A stretch of DNA of 64,000 nt from Pararge aegeria (taxonomy: Eukaryota; Arthropoda; Insecta; Lepidoptera; Nymphalidae), in assembly GCF_905163445.1 (NCBI RefSeq), contig NC_053181.1, positions 5,208,001-5,272,000 of the forward strand, in the 5' to 3' direction. Below, one piece after another: positions 1-9,978 of the stretch. Position 1 is the stretch's first letter; every line of letters begins with the position of its first letter. Made by a program: the position numbers and the translations under genes. The notes under the pieces are model-generated. The model saw nothing but the letters and a program-made list of their open reading frames with translations. It made no database searches and had not been told where the DNA came from.

Positions 1-180
1 ATAGGTAGCATATATCCGTCGGTGTAACCTGAACGAGGGGCGCAGGATTTGGCCACATGGCCCGCGAGAGACGGCTGCGGCACGGGCGGCGAAGCGAGCC
101 GTAAGCCGCAAGTGGATATGACCTCTAACTAATAATTAGTTTTAACCACTTCGACACATTTTTGTTGCTATACTACGACA
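1..180. other. GC-rich left edge, unclassified
   Basis: Positions about 30-115 are GC- and CpG-rich compared with the flanks and change abruptly to AT-rich DNA at about 120. No ORF, tRNA-like box or known repeat end was recognised. It could be the cut end of a repeat or a regulatory island. Confidence 0.25.
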
Positions 181-335
181 ATTAAGCTTAATTTTGCTAT
201 ACTCCGCGAAAAACAGGAGAATCAGTACGGTGCTATTTATAATTTATTGATTCTAAAATTTAAATTACACCATACGGTGTTATTCACCTGCTTTTCGCGA
301 AGTAAAAAGGTTAGCAAATTAAGCTTTATTTTATT
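181..335. mobile_element. Foldback element F1, short copy
   Basis: Two inverted arms, about 181-232 and 268-330, share the core AATTAAGCTTAATTTTGCTA followed by a CTCCGCGAAAA block, a GCAGGAGAATC block and a TACGGTG block. The arms flank an AT-rich centre. The same arms recur at 51396-51665 and 54614-55040. This is a non-autonomous inverted-repeat (MITE-like) element. It encodes nothing convincing: the ORF over 247-534 is AT-rich and reads out of the element. Confidence 0.6.
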
Positions 336-683
336 AGTATTTCATGGAATTTCGTATAAAGCTGCTATCCAAAATTTTGTGCCGTCGATATTAAACGATA
401 TTAAAATGTTAATATCCATATATTATGCGAGAATGAGTGTGTTTGTTTATTTCCTTTTGTTTGACTCAACCTTTGTACGGACCATGATTAAAAACACGCT
501 CGTAGTTTGCATCCTGGAGATGGACATAGGATAATATTTATCGCGAAAAGCTGCTAGTTAAAGTTACCACAGGGATTTAAAATAATTGCATTTTTTACCC
601 ATGCATGGCTTGACCACTTAAGTAACTAATCTTGGTGAAATTTTCATTTCATATCTCGGGAAAATAAAGGGTGCTTGCAAAAA

Positions 684-753
684 CACGCCACTTTGTTTGC
701 GCTTATTTAGTGGTTTAAAAAAACCACTAAATAAGCGCAAACAAAGTGGCGTG
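684..753. repeat. Perfect 33-bp-arm hairpin
   Basis: Positions 684-716 and 721-753 are exact reverse complements separated by four A residues. No mismatch was found on reading both arms. The flanks are ordinary AT-rich DNA with no SINE boxes. Confidence 0.9.
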
Positions 754-899
754 GCTACGGCTAGTTCTATCTATATTTCTTTAACTATGTTAATAGTTTG
801 ACGTGTATTTTGATATATAGATGTTTGTAATTTTACGCTATACGGTGTTGTATTTATTCTATATTGAGGTAGGGATCTGAATTATACAAAGGTTTTTTA

Positions 900-1226
900 A
901 AAGTCCACTACTGGACTTAAGGCCGCCTTTGCATGTCTACATTGTGTACTGTATACGTCTTACTATTTCTTTTCCTGTATGGTATACGTGCAATAAAGTG
1001 TGACTTCTTCTTGTTCTTCTAAAGGCCTCTCCCATTTATTATTAGCTAGTCCATAATTACTACATGAAGGGTTGGTGACCGGAGTAGATAGTAGTAGTAG
1101 TACAGAAGATGCAACTGCCTGTTCTCTGTTATATTCCCTTAGTCGCCTAATGCGACACCTGCGGGATGAAAGGTACAATTATATTCTGATCTGCAGCCAC
1201 CACAAGGCACCTCAGTAGCGCGGTCT
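900..1226 (-). repeat. SINE family E (degenerate)
   Basis: On the minus strand it matches copies at 37590-37790 and 48780-48975: a CGTACGAGGCGACTAAGG-type block (here the mutated AGTCGCCTAATGCGACACC), a run of TAGTAGTAG, and a tail related to GGCCTTTTGTCCAGCAGTGGAC near 900-935. It is heavily mutated, and the ORF at 963-1178 is a by-product. Confidence 0.55.
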
Positions 1227-1380
1227 AATAAATAAATAAATAAATATACTAAGAAAATACACACATCGCCATCTAGTGCCAAAGTAAGCGTAGCTTGTTT
1301 TATGAGTACTAAGATAACTGATGAATATTTTTATAGATATTAAACCTACATAAATACTCATAACTGCGCCAATCGGCGTA
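1226..1380 (-). repeat. SINE family A (internally deleted)
   Basis: It starts with the (AATA)n tail, then ACACATCGCCATCTAG, AGCGTAGCTTGTTTTATG and the CTGATGAATATTTTTAT block, and ends CTGCGCCAATCGGC. These correspond to the 3' part and the first bases of complete copies. The middle with the B box is missing. Confidence 0.75.
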
Positions 1381-1637
1381 TTTTAATTAAATGAATAAAA
1401 CCGAAAACCGAAATTAAAAAAATATATAGATGCGTATCCACAGAAGGCTACCGCACAAAAGAATAACGTTAAAAATCGTGGGCAGCACGTGTGCAAGGCA
1501 ATTTCAGCCAAATGCACCGTGCATGTGTACTACATACCTACTCATAAGTAAATGACTAATGAATTATAATATTATAATCATTCCGATCAATATTTACACT
1601 ATCTATAACATTGCCATGTGACAATTATGGTGTGGTG
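1381..1637. other. AT-rich unique spacer
   Basis: No ORF, repeat end or splice-flanked open frame was recognised. Confidence 0.5.
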
Positions 1638-1745
1638 ATGGTAGATCAGAATACAGTTGTCACCACCTCTCCTCTTCCCGTGAGTTTCGTACGAGATGGC
1701 ATAGGGAATATAACGGAGAACGGGTAGCAGTGGACTAGTTATAGA
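1638..1745 (+). repeat. SINE family E fragment
   Basis: Contains TTGTCACCACCTCTCCTCTT, GTTTCGTACGAGATGGCATA and GGAGAACGGGTAGCAG, matching the 5' half of the copy at 48780-48975. It is truncated at its 3' side by the next segment. Confidence 0.65.
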
Positions 1746-1767
1746 CCAATGATGATCTGGAACATAT

Positions 1768-2023
1768 TACCTATCATATCAATGGCCAGTACGTCTTGAG
1801 AGACGGTTTAAACACTGTCTCAGTGACAATTCCTTGTATAACTAAATAAGCGGATGCGCGAGCGACATTTACGGCCGCAAATATGGCAGTTGAACCCTTC
1901 GCCATCTGAAGATCCTGTGTTATGCCTTCGCATCCTTTTTTGAGCAAGAACACCAAGCCATGCTTCATCATAGATTCGGCATTAATCAGGCGCCAGAGCA
2001 TTAATGAGGCATACCTATCATAT
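1768..2023 (-). pseudogene. 12-bp-repeat-flanked segment with a 75-codon ORF, possible retrocopied exon
   Basis: The 12-mer TACCTATCATAT occurs at 1768-1779 and exactly again at 2012-2023. Between them lie 232 bp that are more GC-rich and coding-like than the surroundings. The minus strand carries an ORF from 2001 to 1774 beginning MLWRLINAES and open upstream for some further codons, with balanced third positions and motifs such as KKGCEGITQDLQMAKG. I do not recognise the protein. The direct repeats look like a target-site duplication, so this may be an inserted cDNA fragment or transposon piece. No poly-A tract is visible. A true host exon on the minus strand is the alternative, but no good acceptor was found. 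Confidence 0.4.
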
Positions 2024-2024
2024 A

Positions 2025-2053
2025 CATGACATAATTAGAAATATTATGTCATG
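2025..2053. repeat. Short hairpin, 11-bp arms
   Basis: CATGACATAAT at 2025-2035 pairs with ATTATGTCATG at 2043-2053. It directly abuts the right 12-bp direct repeat of the preceding segment. Confidence 0.8.
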
Positions 2054-2505
2054 TGCGATGCGGACTTTCACGGCTGGCATGGCATATTGTTTCACTGGAA
2101 AAGGACAAAATGTTTACCTTCTTCCACGTTTTTATCCATATGTGCGCACGGCTGGAAATGATATCCAAATTAAGTGCGTGAACTACTCCTTTTTTTCTGT
2201 CCGTGCTTGGGCAGGTGGACAAGTCTATTTTATCCCTTAACAATGGATATGATCTGGGGATAAAACTTTAGACTCCTGTTTATGCTAGCCGTGCGGGATC
2301 TGAAGTAAACTTTCTCCAGAAGATAGAGAAGGAGAAGAAGTCTTAATTGCACATACAAATAGAAAGCTAGGTTAACAATACAAACGATAGTATAAAATAA
2401 ATGCGCAAAGGCGGCCTTATCGCTTAAAGAAACTTACATGAAACGGGATAGTGCAATACCCAAATTTGCTAACTATTTTACTATAAGAGGTAATGAGATA
2501 TCTAT
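2054..2505. other. Unclassified spacer with overlapping weak ORFs
   Basis: A plus-strand ORF (2004-2240) and a minus-strand ORF (2049-2243) overlap. Neither has splice sites or a recognisable domain, so I do not call a gene. A fragment resembling a SINE family C boundary begins near 2510. Confidence 0.3.
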
Positions 2506-2509
2506 ACTT

Positions 2510-2745
2510 TGAACTGTCACTAGACCCCAGTCCACCACTTTGGCTAAGTGCGGATGTGCAGATCGGTAGACTTCGCACGACTTTGAAAACATTATGGGGA
2601 ACTCTCATGTGCTGGTTACGTTAGAGTGTTTGCCTTCACTGTTTAAATAAGTCGTATTTCATAGCATAGAGAAAAAACGCACCTAACTCAGAAAGATTGA
2701 GGTGCGTGCCGGGAATCGAACTCGGTCCCACCGTACTATACTATC
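2510..2745 (-). repeat. SINE family C
   Basis: On the minus strand the tRNA-like head carries a B-box block (GGTTCGAATCC-type, seen as GGGAATCGAACTCGG), followed by AGGTGCGT, GTGCGTTTT, the CACTGTTTAA block, GAGAGTTCCCCATAATGTTT, GTGCGAAGTCTACC and CCACTTGGCC-like sequence. Family C is the commonest repeat of the window. Confidence 0.75.
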
Positions 2746-3205
2746 ACCACGTATGATGATGAATCATACACGTTGTATAATTCGTACCTACAGTTTTAGC
2801 TGTATGTTTACATTCGCCACAGCTGCAGCCCTTTGGATTATTAAATGTGCAGTTTGCAGTTTTAACGGCCTCCCCTATAAGTGTTTTACGCTCAACATCG
2901 GCTGTTCTGGTAAACATTCCTAATGATGCTTGCGTTATTAAATTTGAACGTTATTCTTTAACTATAGCGAGCTCTGACTGCGCTCTACATAACGAACCAA
3001 CTAGTGGTTTCCTACGACTTCGTCAGCGTACAAAATCTGATAATGTGATGCTATGTAGATACAAGGTGTACGTAGCAGTATCAGATGAAACAAATTAAGT
3101 ATCTCCCAAACTGAGTAAATGACCCTTTGACCACAATAATGTGAAATTGTAATGATATTGAATGTCATTTTACTATTTTATTATTATGTCATTTTAATAT
3201 TTTAT
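2746..3205. other. Unclassified sequence, weak overlapping ORFs
   Basis: Two plus-strand ORFs (2702-2923 and 2847-3098) overlap out of frame. Around 2985-3050 there is a faint resemblance to the family R block with GACTTCGTC. No gene can be supported. Confidence 0.3.
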
Positions 3206-3843
3206 TAGCGGACCCTCGCGACTTCGTCTGCGTATGAGTCAATCGAGAAGCTAGAATAGATCTAATGCTAAAATCATAATCATTGTGGCTAGCTATGTAC
3301 TTACTATTATTTTACGTGGTATACTGAGTTAGAAAGCTGTCATTATTTTAGTTGACACATACATCCATCCTCACAAACTTTTGCATTTATAATATTAATT
3401 AGTATGGTACGCATGCATTCGATCGTTGTCCCATTTGCCTTGCTACTTGCTATTATTTGAGAAGAGTCTGAATTCAAAATTCAATACTACATGTTCGAAG
3501 TTTTCATATAAAAAAAGAATTATTAAAATCGGTTCAAATTTAACGGAGCTATAAAGTAAAATTGATAAAAATTTTCATCCCGTTTCCCGGAGGATACTTA
3601 TTGTTTATCGGGATAAAAGGTATCCTATATGTTGACCCGGAATAACAGCTACCACTATACCAAATTTTATTTAAATCCGTTCAGTAGTTTAAGCGTGATG
3701 CCCGGACAGACAGACAGACAAAAATTAAATAAAAATCTGTTTTGGACTCAGTATCGATTATAAAGCAAAATTTTCAAAATATATTAAATGTACCTACAGA
3801 AATCTTCCAGTTACAGTTTTATTATAAGATAGATAAGATAGAT
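3206..3843 (+). repeat. Family R (RTE-like LINE tail) copy
   Basis: It begins with CGGACCCTCGCGACTTCGTC, contains the usual CCCGTTTCCCGG and TTCAGTAGTTTAAGCGTGATG blocks, a (GACA)n run near 3710-3721, and ends in AGATAGATAAGATAGAT. This layout is typical of 3' remnants of RTE-type LINEs in Lepidoptera. No RT coding is left. Confidence 0.6.
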
Positions 3844-4640
3844 GACAAGGTTGCTTTGTAGCTGCCGGCTCCACACAAAATAATAAAAATTAATGTTCAA
3901 ATGTAAATTGTTGGTGTTGGAAAAGGGTTCCGTTTTACCCTTTTGGTACGAAACCCCAAAATTTTGTAATAGTAGAGCTTTTTTGTGACAGAGCTCGTCC
4001 GGGTAAGGACTCAGAAAAAAAATCAGAGCGACCTTTTAAAATTTGAATTTTTAATTGAAACTTTCAGGAAGTAATTTTTTTTTGGTCTATAAAAATATAC
4101 CGTAACGAAAAAAATTAAAAAAAAATCGATGTTTGACGAATTTTGAAATTGAAAAAAAATTTGAGCTGTCCTTTGGAGACAGCTTATCTCAAAATATCGA
4201 AAACCGGTATTTTTTCACGTCAGACTAAAAAAAAAATAGTTGGACGAATGGTCGCTCGCAGGACGCAAACTGGAACGCTACTCAATGGTTCACAACTTGA
4301 TGGTAGTACCACCGCGTTAACAAAAGCAGCGTAAAACTCATTTATCGCGATAAATGTTGTAGGGCTAATGATGCGCATACCTGACCTTCCGAGCTCACAC
4401 ACTGACACAGATTGAGCGACCCTTTGAACTTCCATGCACAACGTTCGCTAAAGGTGGAACCACACTTCGTTATGCGTTATTCGTTATGCGACTAATTCAC
4501 TGAATACAACGAAGTGTATAAACTCATCGTTATACACGGTTGAATAAGTAGAATAAAGCAAATAATCCAACAATTATTATTTATTTATTATTTAACTCAT
4601 TATTTGTACACTGCTATGAAGTAACACGATGATGATGATA
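3844..4640. other. Intergenic sequence downstream of the esterase-like gene
   Basis: A family G fragment (AGAGCTTTTTTGTGACAGAG, about 3974-4018) is the only clear repeat. The ORF pair at 4143-4441 is an overlapping both-strand shadow pair with no domain. Positions 4450-4550 carry repeated CGTTAT-type words of unknown meaning. Confidence 0.4.
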
Positions 4641-4835
4641 AAAAAAATCTACTCAGATTGTTCAGTTGCTGGCATCCGCCAGTAATAAATATTTGGAAGA
4701 AATGAGAAACTGACCATCAACTATTTTAAATTTAATTATCATAATAGCGCCATAACTTAAATTAAATTTCCAAAAAAATTGAACTAAGTTTATAAACACT
4801 AAAATAATCATGTAACATATTTTTAATAATAGAAC

Positions 4836-4841
4836 TTTATT
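4836..4841 (-). terminator. AATAAA polyadenylation signal of the esterase-like gene
   Basis: AATAAA lies on the minus strand 30 bases after the TAA/TGA-type stop at 4871. No competing hexamer is closer, so the 3' UTR is probably very short. The cleavage site itself cannot be seen. Confidence 0.6.
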
Positions 4842-4870
4842 GATAGCTATACAATCTATCAAGTGAGTTC

Positions 4871-7800
4871 CTAAGAAAGTATTTGTGTTATGTGGAATTG
4901 ATTCAAAATTGCAAAGAAGGAGAATATTACAAAAGTGTATCCAACAGCCGTAGATGCCGATCCTGGTTCGCCCTCCTCCTCACCATCGTCACCATCGCCG
5001 TTACCTTCCTCATCAGTCTCATTACCATTTCTTAGACTCCATCTGCTTTTAGCATCTGCAAAAAACTGAGAATAAATTTCATCCCAAAATGCCATACTTG
5101 ATGGATGAGGATCTGTTGAGTCAATATCTAAATAAGCGTTTCCACGTTGAATTATTTCTTGATCATCAGTAATCCTTAGATAATTGCTGTGAGTCGAATT
5201 AGGATAGTAAGGTTGCCAAACAGTTTGAGAGGTTTCGCTTGTTGGTGTTCTGTGAAAATAAAAATAGAATTGTTAATTATAAAATAAGCACATTCTTTAA
5301 TACGCAGTTGTCAGTATACCAACCCAGTTTTAGCGAAGTTTGTCCATCTTTCAATAAGAATGTCTCCAATGGCAAGATCAAAACCACTCAATTTATCTTC
5401 GTTTGAAAACATATACACCAATTCTTCTGTGTGACCTGCTCTTTCTATTTGTAATGGCCTATTTAGGACTTCTTCACTACGTTTTCCTCTATACGAAAAT
5501 TGATATAAGTAAACATTTGAACTGGAACGCAAAGCTCGAAACCGAGCTTCTCTTATAGTAGATACTAATATCATCGTATCACCATTATATTTTAGAAAGT
5601 TTCTTATTAGAGTTTCATTAATTGGTCCATTTCCAAAATATTTATTTTTAATTGTTTCTGCGGTTTGCAATTCTTGTTGATCGGATACAAATTCTAAATC
5701 GGATTGTAAAAACTCTATAAATGAATTATCCATTCTTTCGAGCCAATTATTATTTACACCCTCGTTTGCTCGTATTGTACCTTCGTAATCAACAAATCCG
5801 GTCATGAAAGGTATTTCCAATTGCTCTCCATCATTTATAGTTTGATAGGGTGATTTTAGCATTAGCGCTTCGACATTCTCAATTTCTTTTTCTACACATG
5901 GAGCAAATGCTAGCGAATTGTCTGGAATATCAAGTTTACTTATAACCGCCATCAGTGCTGCTATACTGGTTTGAGTTAAAACTTCTGATAGCCTATCTAC
6001 AGTTGTCACCGTATGGCCTAGAGCTTCTACTACTTTAATGGCATATTTCAGATTGTCGCGTGTGACAGCCCATGGGGACAGGGCCGTTCCACTTTGTGTT
6101 ATGACTTTATGAACCAAACCTTCTGCGAGTGGTGATAGGGTTATTAAATCAACAGCAGCTGCACCACTGCCGTGTCCAACTAGAATTACGTTATTGGGAT
6201 CTCCACCGAATTTAGAGATATTGTCTTTAATCCATCTCAATCCAGCAATGATATCTTTTAGTCCAGCATTACCCGGAGCGCTTTCCGTTCCTAAGCATAA
6301 AAACCCTAGTATTGATTCTCTGTAATGTATGCGAGCAACTATAACATCCTTTTCCAAAAACCTCAAAGAATTGTCCAAATCATCTCGTGAATCTAATTCT
6401 GTGCCTTTTATCCACACCATAACGGGTAAGCCTCTTGTACTATCTAGCGTGGGTGTCATTACGTCTGCTACCAGACAGTCCTCGGTACCTTCATAACCTT
6501 TTCCCACAGCTTTAATACATTTAACATTTTTTCGGTTCGATATAAACTCATTTCGAAATGTGGGTGGTGGTGAGGGAGCCTAAAATATAAATAATTGTTT
6601 ATGTAGAATTTGTTTTGTAACTACTTTATTTATATATTTTTTTTCTGTTTAATTGTAACAAATATGTCCCGTTCAAAAGATTTTTAACGAGTTCTTCAGA
6701 AAAATAAAAATGAAAACACTCTCTGACTGACTGTGGTTTAGTTATGTTAGACTCTTTTGTTAGTTATGTTAGACTATAAAGATTTTAAGAAAACTTGACA
6801 CAAGCTTGTATTCTGGATACAGACATAGGTTCATTTTTATCCACGGAAAATACAAGAGCTAAATCATGACTTGCCGGGAGAGGTTTCAGTCATTTTATGC
6901 GTTTGATAACGTCTAGATACAGATATATCTTATCGAAAAGTACTTACTTATGACAAATATTCTATGTACGCAACAATGGAGCTGAGGAACTAAGAAAGAA
7001 TTACGGAGGTGAAATAAGAATGTATAAAAATACTCCTATTTTGCTGTGATATGAAAATCAGCAGCCATGTTCTAAATATAAACTTTCTCTGTCTCGTTTT
7101 GAACTGCCTCTAAAGTCTACTGGTTATCATATTCGACTGCAGATCACAGGGTCTTGGGTTAAATCGCCGGGTCGGGCCAGTGAATAAAAATAGTATTTGA
7201 ATATTCTATCAAGAAATTCTTATTAAGAGCCCCGAGTTTGGAAATTGGCGAAGATTAACTCCTGTGCCTCGAATAACACGTAAAGGTGTCGGTTCTGCGC
7301 CTAATCTCTTTCCGGTTGTGTCGGATCTGCCTTCTTTCGGACTATGAGAATTGTGTTTGCGCACACACTTGTGCACTATATTAATATCTAATTATAGTTG
7401 GAAAACATCTCTATAGTTTGACCACCGTGGCCTAAATCAGCTAGGGAAACATTTTGTGTATAAACTTTTTCATGCAAAAATAATCATATAGAGATACTAT
7501 CAATTTGAAGGCGTGTCTATTTATCTGTTTCGACCATTAGTTCCTTGGATTCAATTGGAAGAGTTAAGGCATAAGAATCAGTGGCGTTCTTCTTAGTGAA
7601 TTAGAGCAAGCCCAGTTAAATAAAGGAGTGATTTTACTCATCATATGATATGACCTAAGGCAGATTTTGTTGTGCCAAATGATAAACACAAACTCGTCCA
7701 CATGCGAATTATAAGAGGAAATTTCGTAATTCATAATTAAAGCCTGGCTTTTCGTCCTTTATGGCAGTACCGCCACTAATTAGAATACGCAGAAGATCGC

Positions 7801-8626
7801 CTTTATTTTCAGTAATGTCATGATCTTCCGCGTGTTGTGATGGCTTCGACTCGAGGCCTACCAAATAAAGGCTCTAGTAGCTGTCCTTCTACATTAGTGT
7901 ATTAGAAATATACATATGTGTACCTGCCAGGGAAGAGTGGCGAAGAATAGTCAAGCGTGCCACAACACTTTAATGACGACCACGACCGCTCTGACAAGAG
8001 CGACCCGACGGAGAATAAATTCAATTGTTTCTAAGATTTCATTATTAATTAATCCAATGTCGTTTCGTGGGCGATTAACTTTCTGGGATATACAATAGCT
8101 CAGCTAGTAGATCGAGTCATCATCAACCGCCTATTGATGCCCCACATCTTGGTCTCCTGTCTTATTAAGGAGACAGAGTTTTAGAGCACAGACCTACCAC
8201 GCTGGGGCTTTAACAACTATTATCACACATAAGTTACAATAGCCAGGACCATCAAATTAATGCGCTTTCCGAGGCATGGAGGTTAATTTCCTAATTTCAG
8301 TTGGTAATTTTTAACAGACAAATTCAACTATTTTTTTTTTGTTTTAATTCAGCGAACAACAAGGCGTTTACATTCATTATTAATACAATAAATAAATTAG
8401 TAAGTAAGCTAATAAAGTTGTACATAAATACCTTAAATCTATTGATACCAGATGTAGAATCAGCGTACGGAATGCCATGAAATTCATAGTAACCATTAGT
8501 ACCAGCAGATCCGACAACGGTTCCTTGTAATATTTTCACTTTCGGCTCAATGGCATCACCTGTATGGCACAATACATTACAAATTAAGATAGAGCAAGCT
8601 GCTAAAAGCACTCGTATCGCCATCAT
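4871..8626 (-). CDS. Carboxylesterase/cholinesterase-fold protein, catalytic Ser replaced (3 exons)
   Basis: Three exons join in frame into 609 codons: 8626-8432, 6579-5324 and 5249-4871. The junctions are AAG|GTATTT, TTTTAG|GCT, CTGG|GTTGGT and TTTCACAG|AA. Residues 1-20 form a signal peptide. Family landmarks follow: the HGIPYA motif, the RFKAPSPPP junction, a first disulfide pair (about Cys86-Cys100), EDCLVADVMTP, FGGDPNNVILV, and the C-terminal WTNFAKTG-TPTSE block created exactly by the second splice. The nucleophile elbow reads GHGSG (residues 200-204) where active enzymes have GESAG, so Gly202 occupies the serine position. The oxyanion-hole segment is IKGTEL instead of HGGGF. Glu331 (DYEG) and His448 (GHTEEL) remain, with spacing close to acetylcholinesterase. 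After the fold come an acidic Asp/Glu/Gly-rich linker (about 560-582) and a short hydrophobic C-terminus, possibly a GPI signal. Family membership is near certain. The non-catalytic role (adhesion or binding, as in glutactin/neurotactin-like proteins) is inference. Confidence 0.93.
7108..7350 (+). repeat. SINE family D
   Basis: The tRNA-like head (CTGGTTATCATATTCGACTG, then GGGTCTTGGGTTAAATC as a decayed B box) is followed by AATTGGCGAAGATTAACTCC, TGCCTCG and GGTTGTGTCGGATCTGCC. Related heads occur at 25295, 29465 and 55505. It lies inside intron 1 of the esterase-like gene. Confidence 0.65.
7577..7790 (+). repeat. Interspersed repeat family J
   Basis: It shares CAGTGGCGTTC, GAGCAAGC, TTGTTGTGCC, CACATGCGAATTATA, AAAGCCTGGCTTTTCG and GGCAGTACCGCCACTAA with 49968-50212 in the same order. 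Both ends carry complementary AGTGGCG/CGCCACT words, which suggests a terminal-inverted-repeat element. Confidence 0.6.
8118..8250 (-). repeat. SINE family F fragment
   Basis: It starts with TCATCATCAACCGCC, then a CCACATCTTGGTCTCCTGTC block, GGAGACAGAG and TACCACGCTGG. It is similar to the fragments at 58580 and 59605. It is degenerate and lies inside intron 1. Confidence 0.5.
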
Positions 8627-8930
8627 GTTTGGACAGTAACTAAATGTTTGGGAAAATCAACATCCTCAAATTTGTTAGACTACAGTAGGTATCTTATCGA
8701 TAAAGTATTGAGTGCTGACAGATAGATAGGTTTCTCTGAGAACCGTTACCTTGATAGAAGATTCGGCATAGTCTAATCTTATTTGATAATTTTTCTGATG
8801 CACGATACTAGTATCAAATTACACTGTTAAAAAACAAAAACGTACAACTGAATTTTGTGATGGTATGTACCGATTTCGATTAGTTTTATCCAAGCAATAA
8901 AACAGGTATCACTTGTTTTAATAGTAAAGG
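8627..8930 (-). promoter_or_regulatory. Upstream region of the esterase-like gene
   Basis: This is the immediate 5' flank of the ATG pair at 8626-8621. It is AT-rich and contains GATA-type motifs (CGATAAGATA near 8692-8701 on the minus strand) but no clear TATA box or initiator. The 5' UTR length cannot be decided from sequence alone. An upstream non-coding exon is possible. Confidence 0.3.
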
Positions 8931-8934
8931 AATA

Positions 8935-9110
8935 CATCATGAGGGAAACTGCATGCCTGAGAGTGCTCCAGAGGACTGTGAATTCCACCATTCCACACTT
9001 GACCAGCGTGGTGGACAAGGTCATAAACCCTTCATGTTCTGGAAGGAAACGCGTGCTCTATAGTGGGCCGGCAATGAGTTGATAATGTTAATACAAATGA
9101 GTAGGTATAA
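8935..9110 (+). repeat. SINE family C, 3' half
   Basis: CATGCCTGAGAGTGCTCCAG, GACCAGCGTGGTGGAC and GTGGGCCGGCAATGAGTTGA match the 3' half of complete family C copies in forward orientation. The two minus-strand ORFs here (8827-9227) are repeat-derived. Confidence 0.65.
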
Positions 9111-9377
9111 TAAAATTAAGTCCATAATATCAACTAATACGAGCGATTCCCCGTCCTTCTTCCCATACAAACCCAAACAATAAGACAAAATTTGTGTTAT
9201 ATAAACATGCACTGTATGAACGACCACATCGCATCACCCAATGCTCGACTGAAGGTTGTAGCCGAATGTTTTACAGCATAGAACTTTCTACGAAAATATG
9301 GCTACCAAAGGAAAACACCGATTCTTCAAATTTGACTGGTAGTTCCATAGATTACTCAGTAGCCTATTAGATTAAAA

Positions 9378-9860
9378 AAGTCAAAAGTCCAGCTGTGGAC
9401 GAAAGGCCTTTTTAAAGAGGAAGTTTTGTCAATACTCACTACTCACTGCAGACGGGTTGTGATGGTAGTAAAGTCAATTAAAATTCAACAATGCTTTATT
9501 GTTAGATGGTAGTTGCTGCTGGTATGATATAGTGTAAATAGAATGGTATAATAGATTTTAGCAGTAGCACAGAGGACGGATTATATTTCCTTAGTCTCCT
9601 AGTAAAACAAACTCGGCAAGAGGCGCTGTGCAACAACTGTGTTCTGAACGTCAACAATAAAAAAAAAATATATTTCATTAGTAAGTACCTCTAGACAGCT
9701 ATGGGCTGGTCACATTTGTTAGAGAACCGCTTGACGTTGGAGTCCCAAGGTCCTCGAATGAAGTATGTAAGGACTTGATACGAAAAATTAGATTTGCTTA
9801 AATGAAACCTTTAGCCAGCAGTGCACGTATTTTGGCTAGTGAAATATTTTATGATGACGA
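9378..9860. repeat. Decayed SINE E (minus) followed by a decayed SINE tail (plus)
   Basis: Positions 9380-9640 resemble family E reversed (AAGTCCAGCTGTGGACGAAA, TAGTAGT runs, CTTAGTCTCCTAG). Positions 9690-9860 contain CCAGCAGTGCACG and end GATGACGATGATC, the usual 3' end of C/F-type SINEs. Both are very divergent. Confidence 0.4.
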
Positions 9861-9978
9861 TGATCTTGCAGTAAGGTATTGAAAATCTTTTATACTTAAA
9901 TATTATTATTCTTTACAATGATTACAAGACATTAGTCATCTTGAATTTTAACATTTAAAAAATCGAGGTCACTGAACT

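Larger units (their letters stand above)
6580..8431 (-). other. Intron 1 of the esterase-like gene, with repeat insertions
   Basis: This 1.85-kb intron is bounded by a GT donor at 8431-8430 and an AG acceptor at 6581-6580 on the minus strand. It is phase 0. It carries a SINE family D copy (about 7108-7350), a family J repeat (about 7577-7790) and a family F fragment (about 8118-8250). The second intron (5323-5250) is only 74 bp and phase 2. I see no further coding segment in the long intron. The ORF at 7916-8098 lacks splice sites and family resemblance. Confidence 0.85.

Noticed and set aside
2004..2243. Overlapping ORFs next to the 12-bp direct repeat as a gene
   Set aside because: Frames on both strands are open at the same place, with no splice sites, start context or recognisable domain.
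5692..6000. Reading the GHGSG of the esterase as an active site
   Set aside because: In the gap-free alignment the serine is one position off and the oxyanion residues are missing. Treated as non-catalytic.
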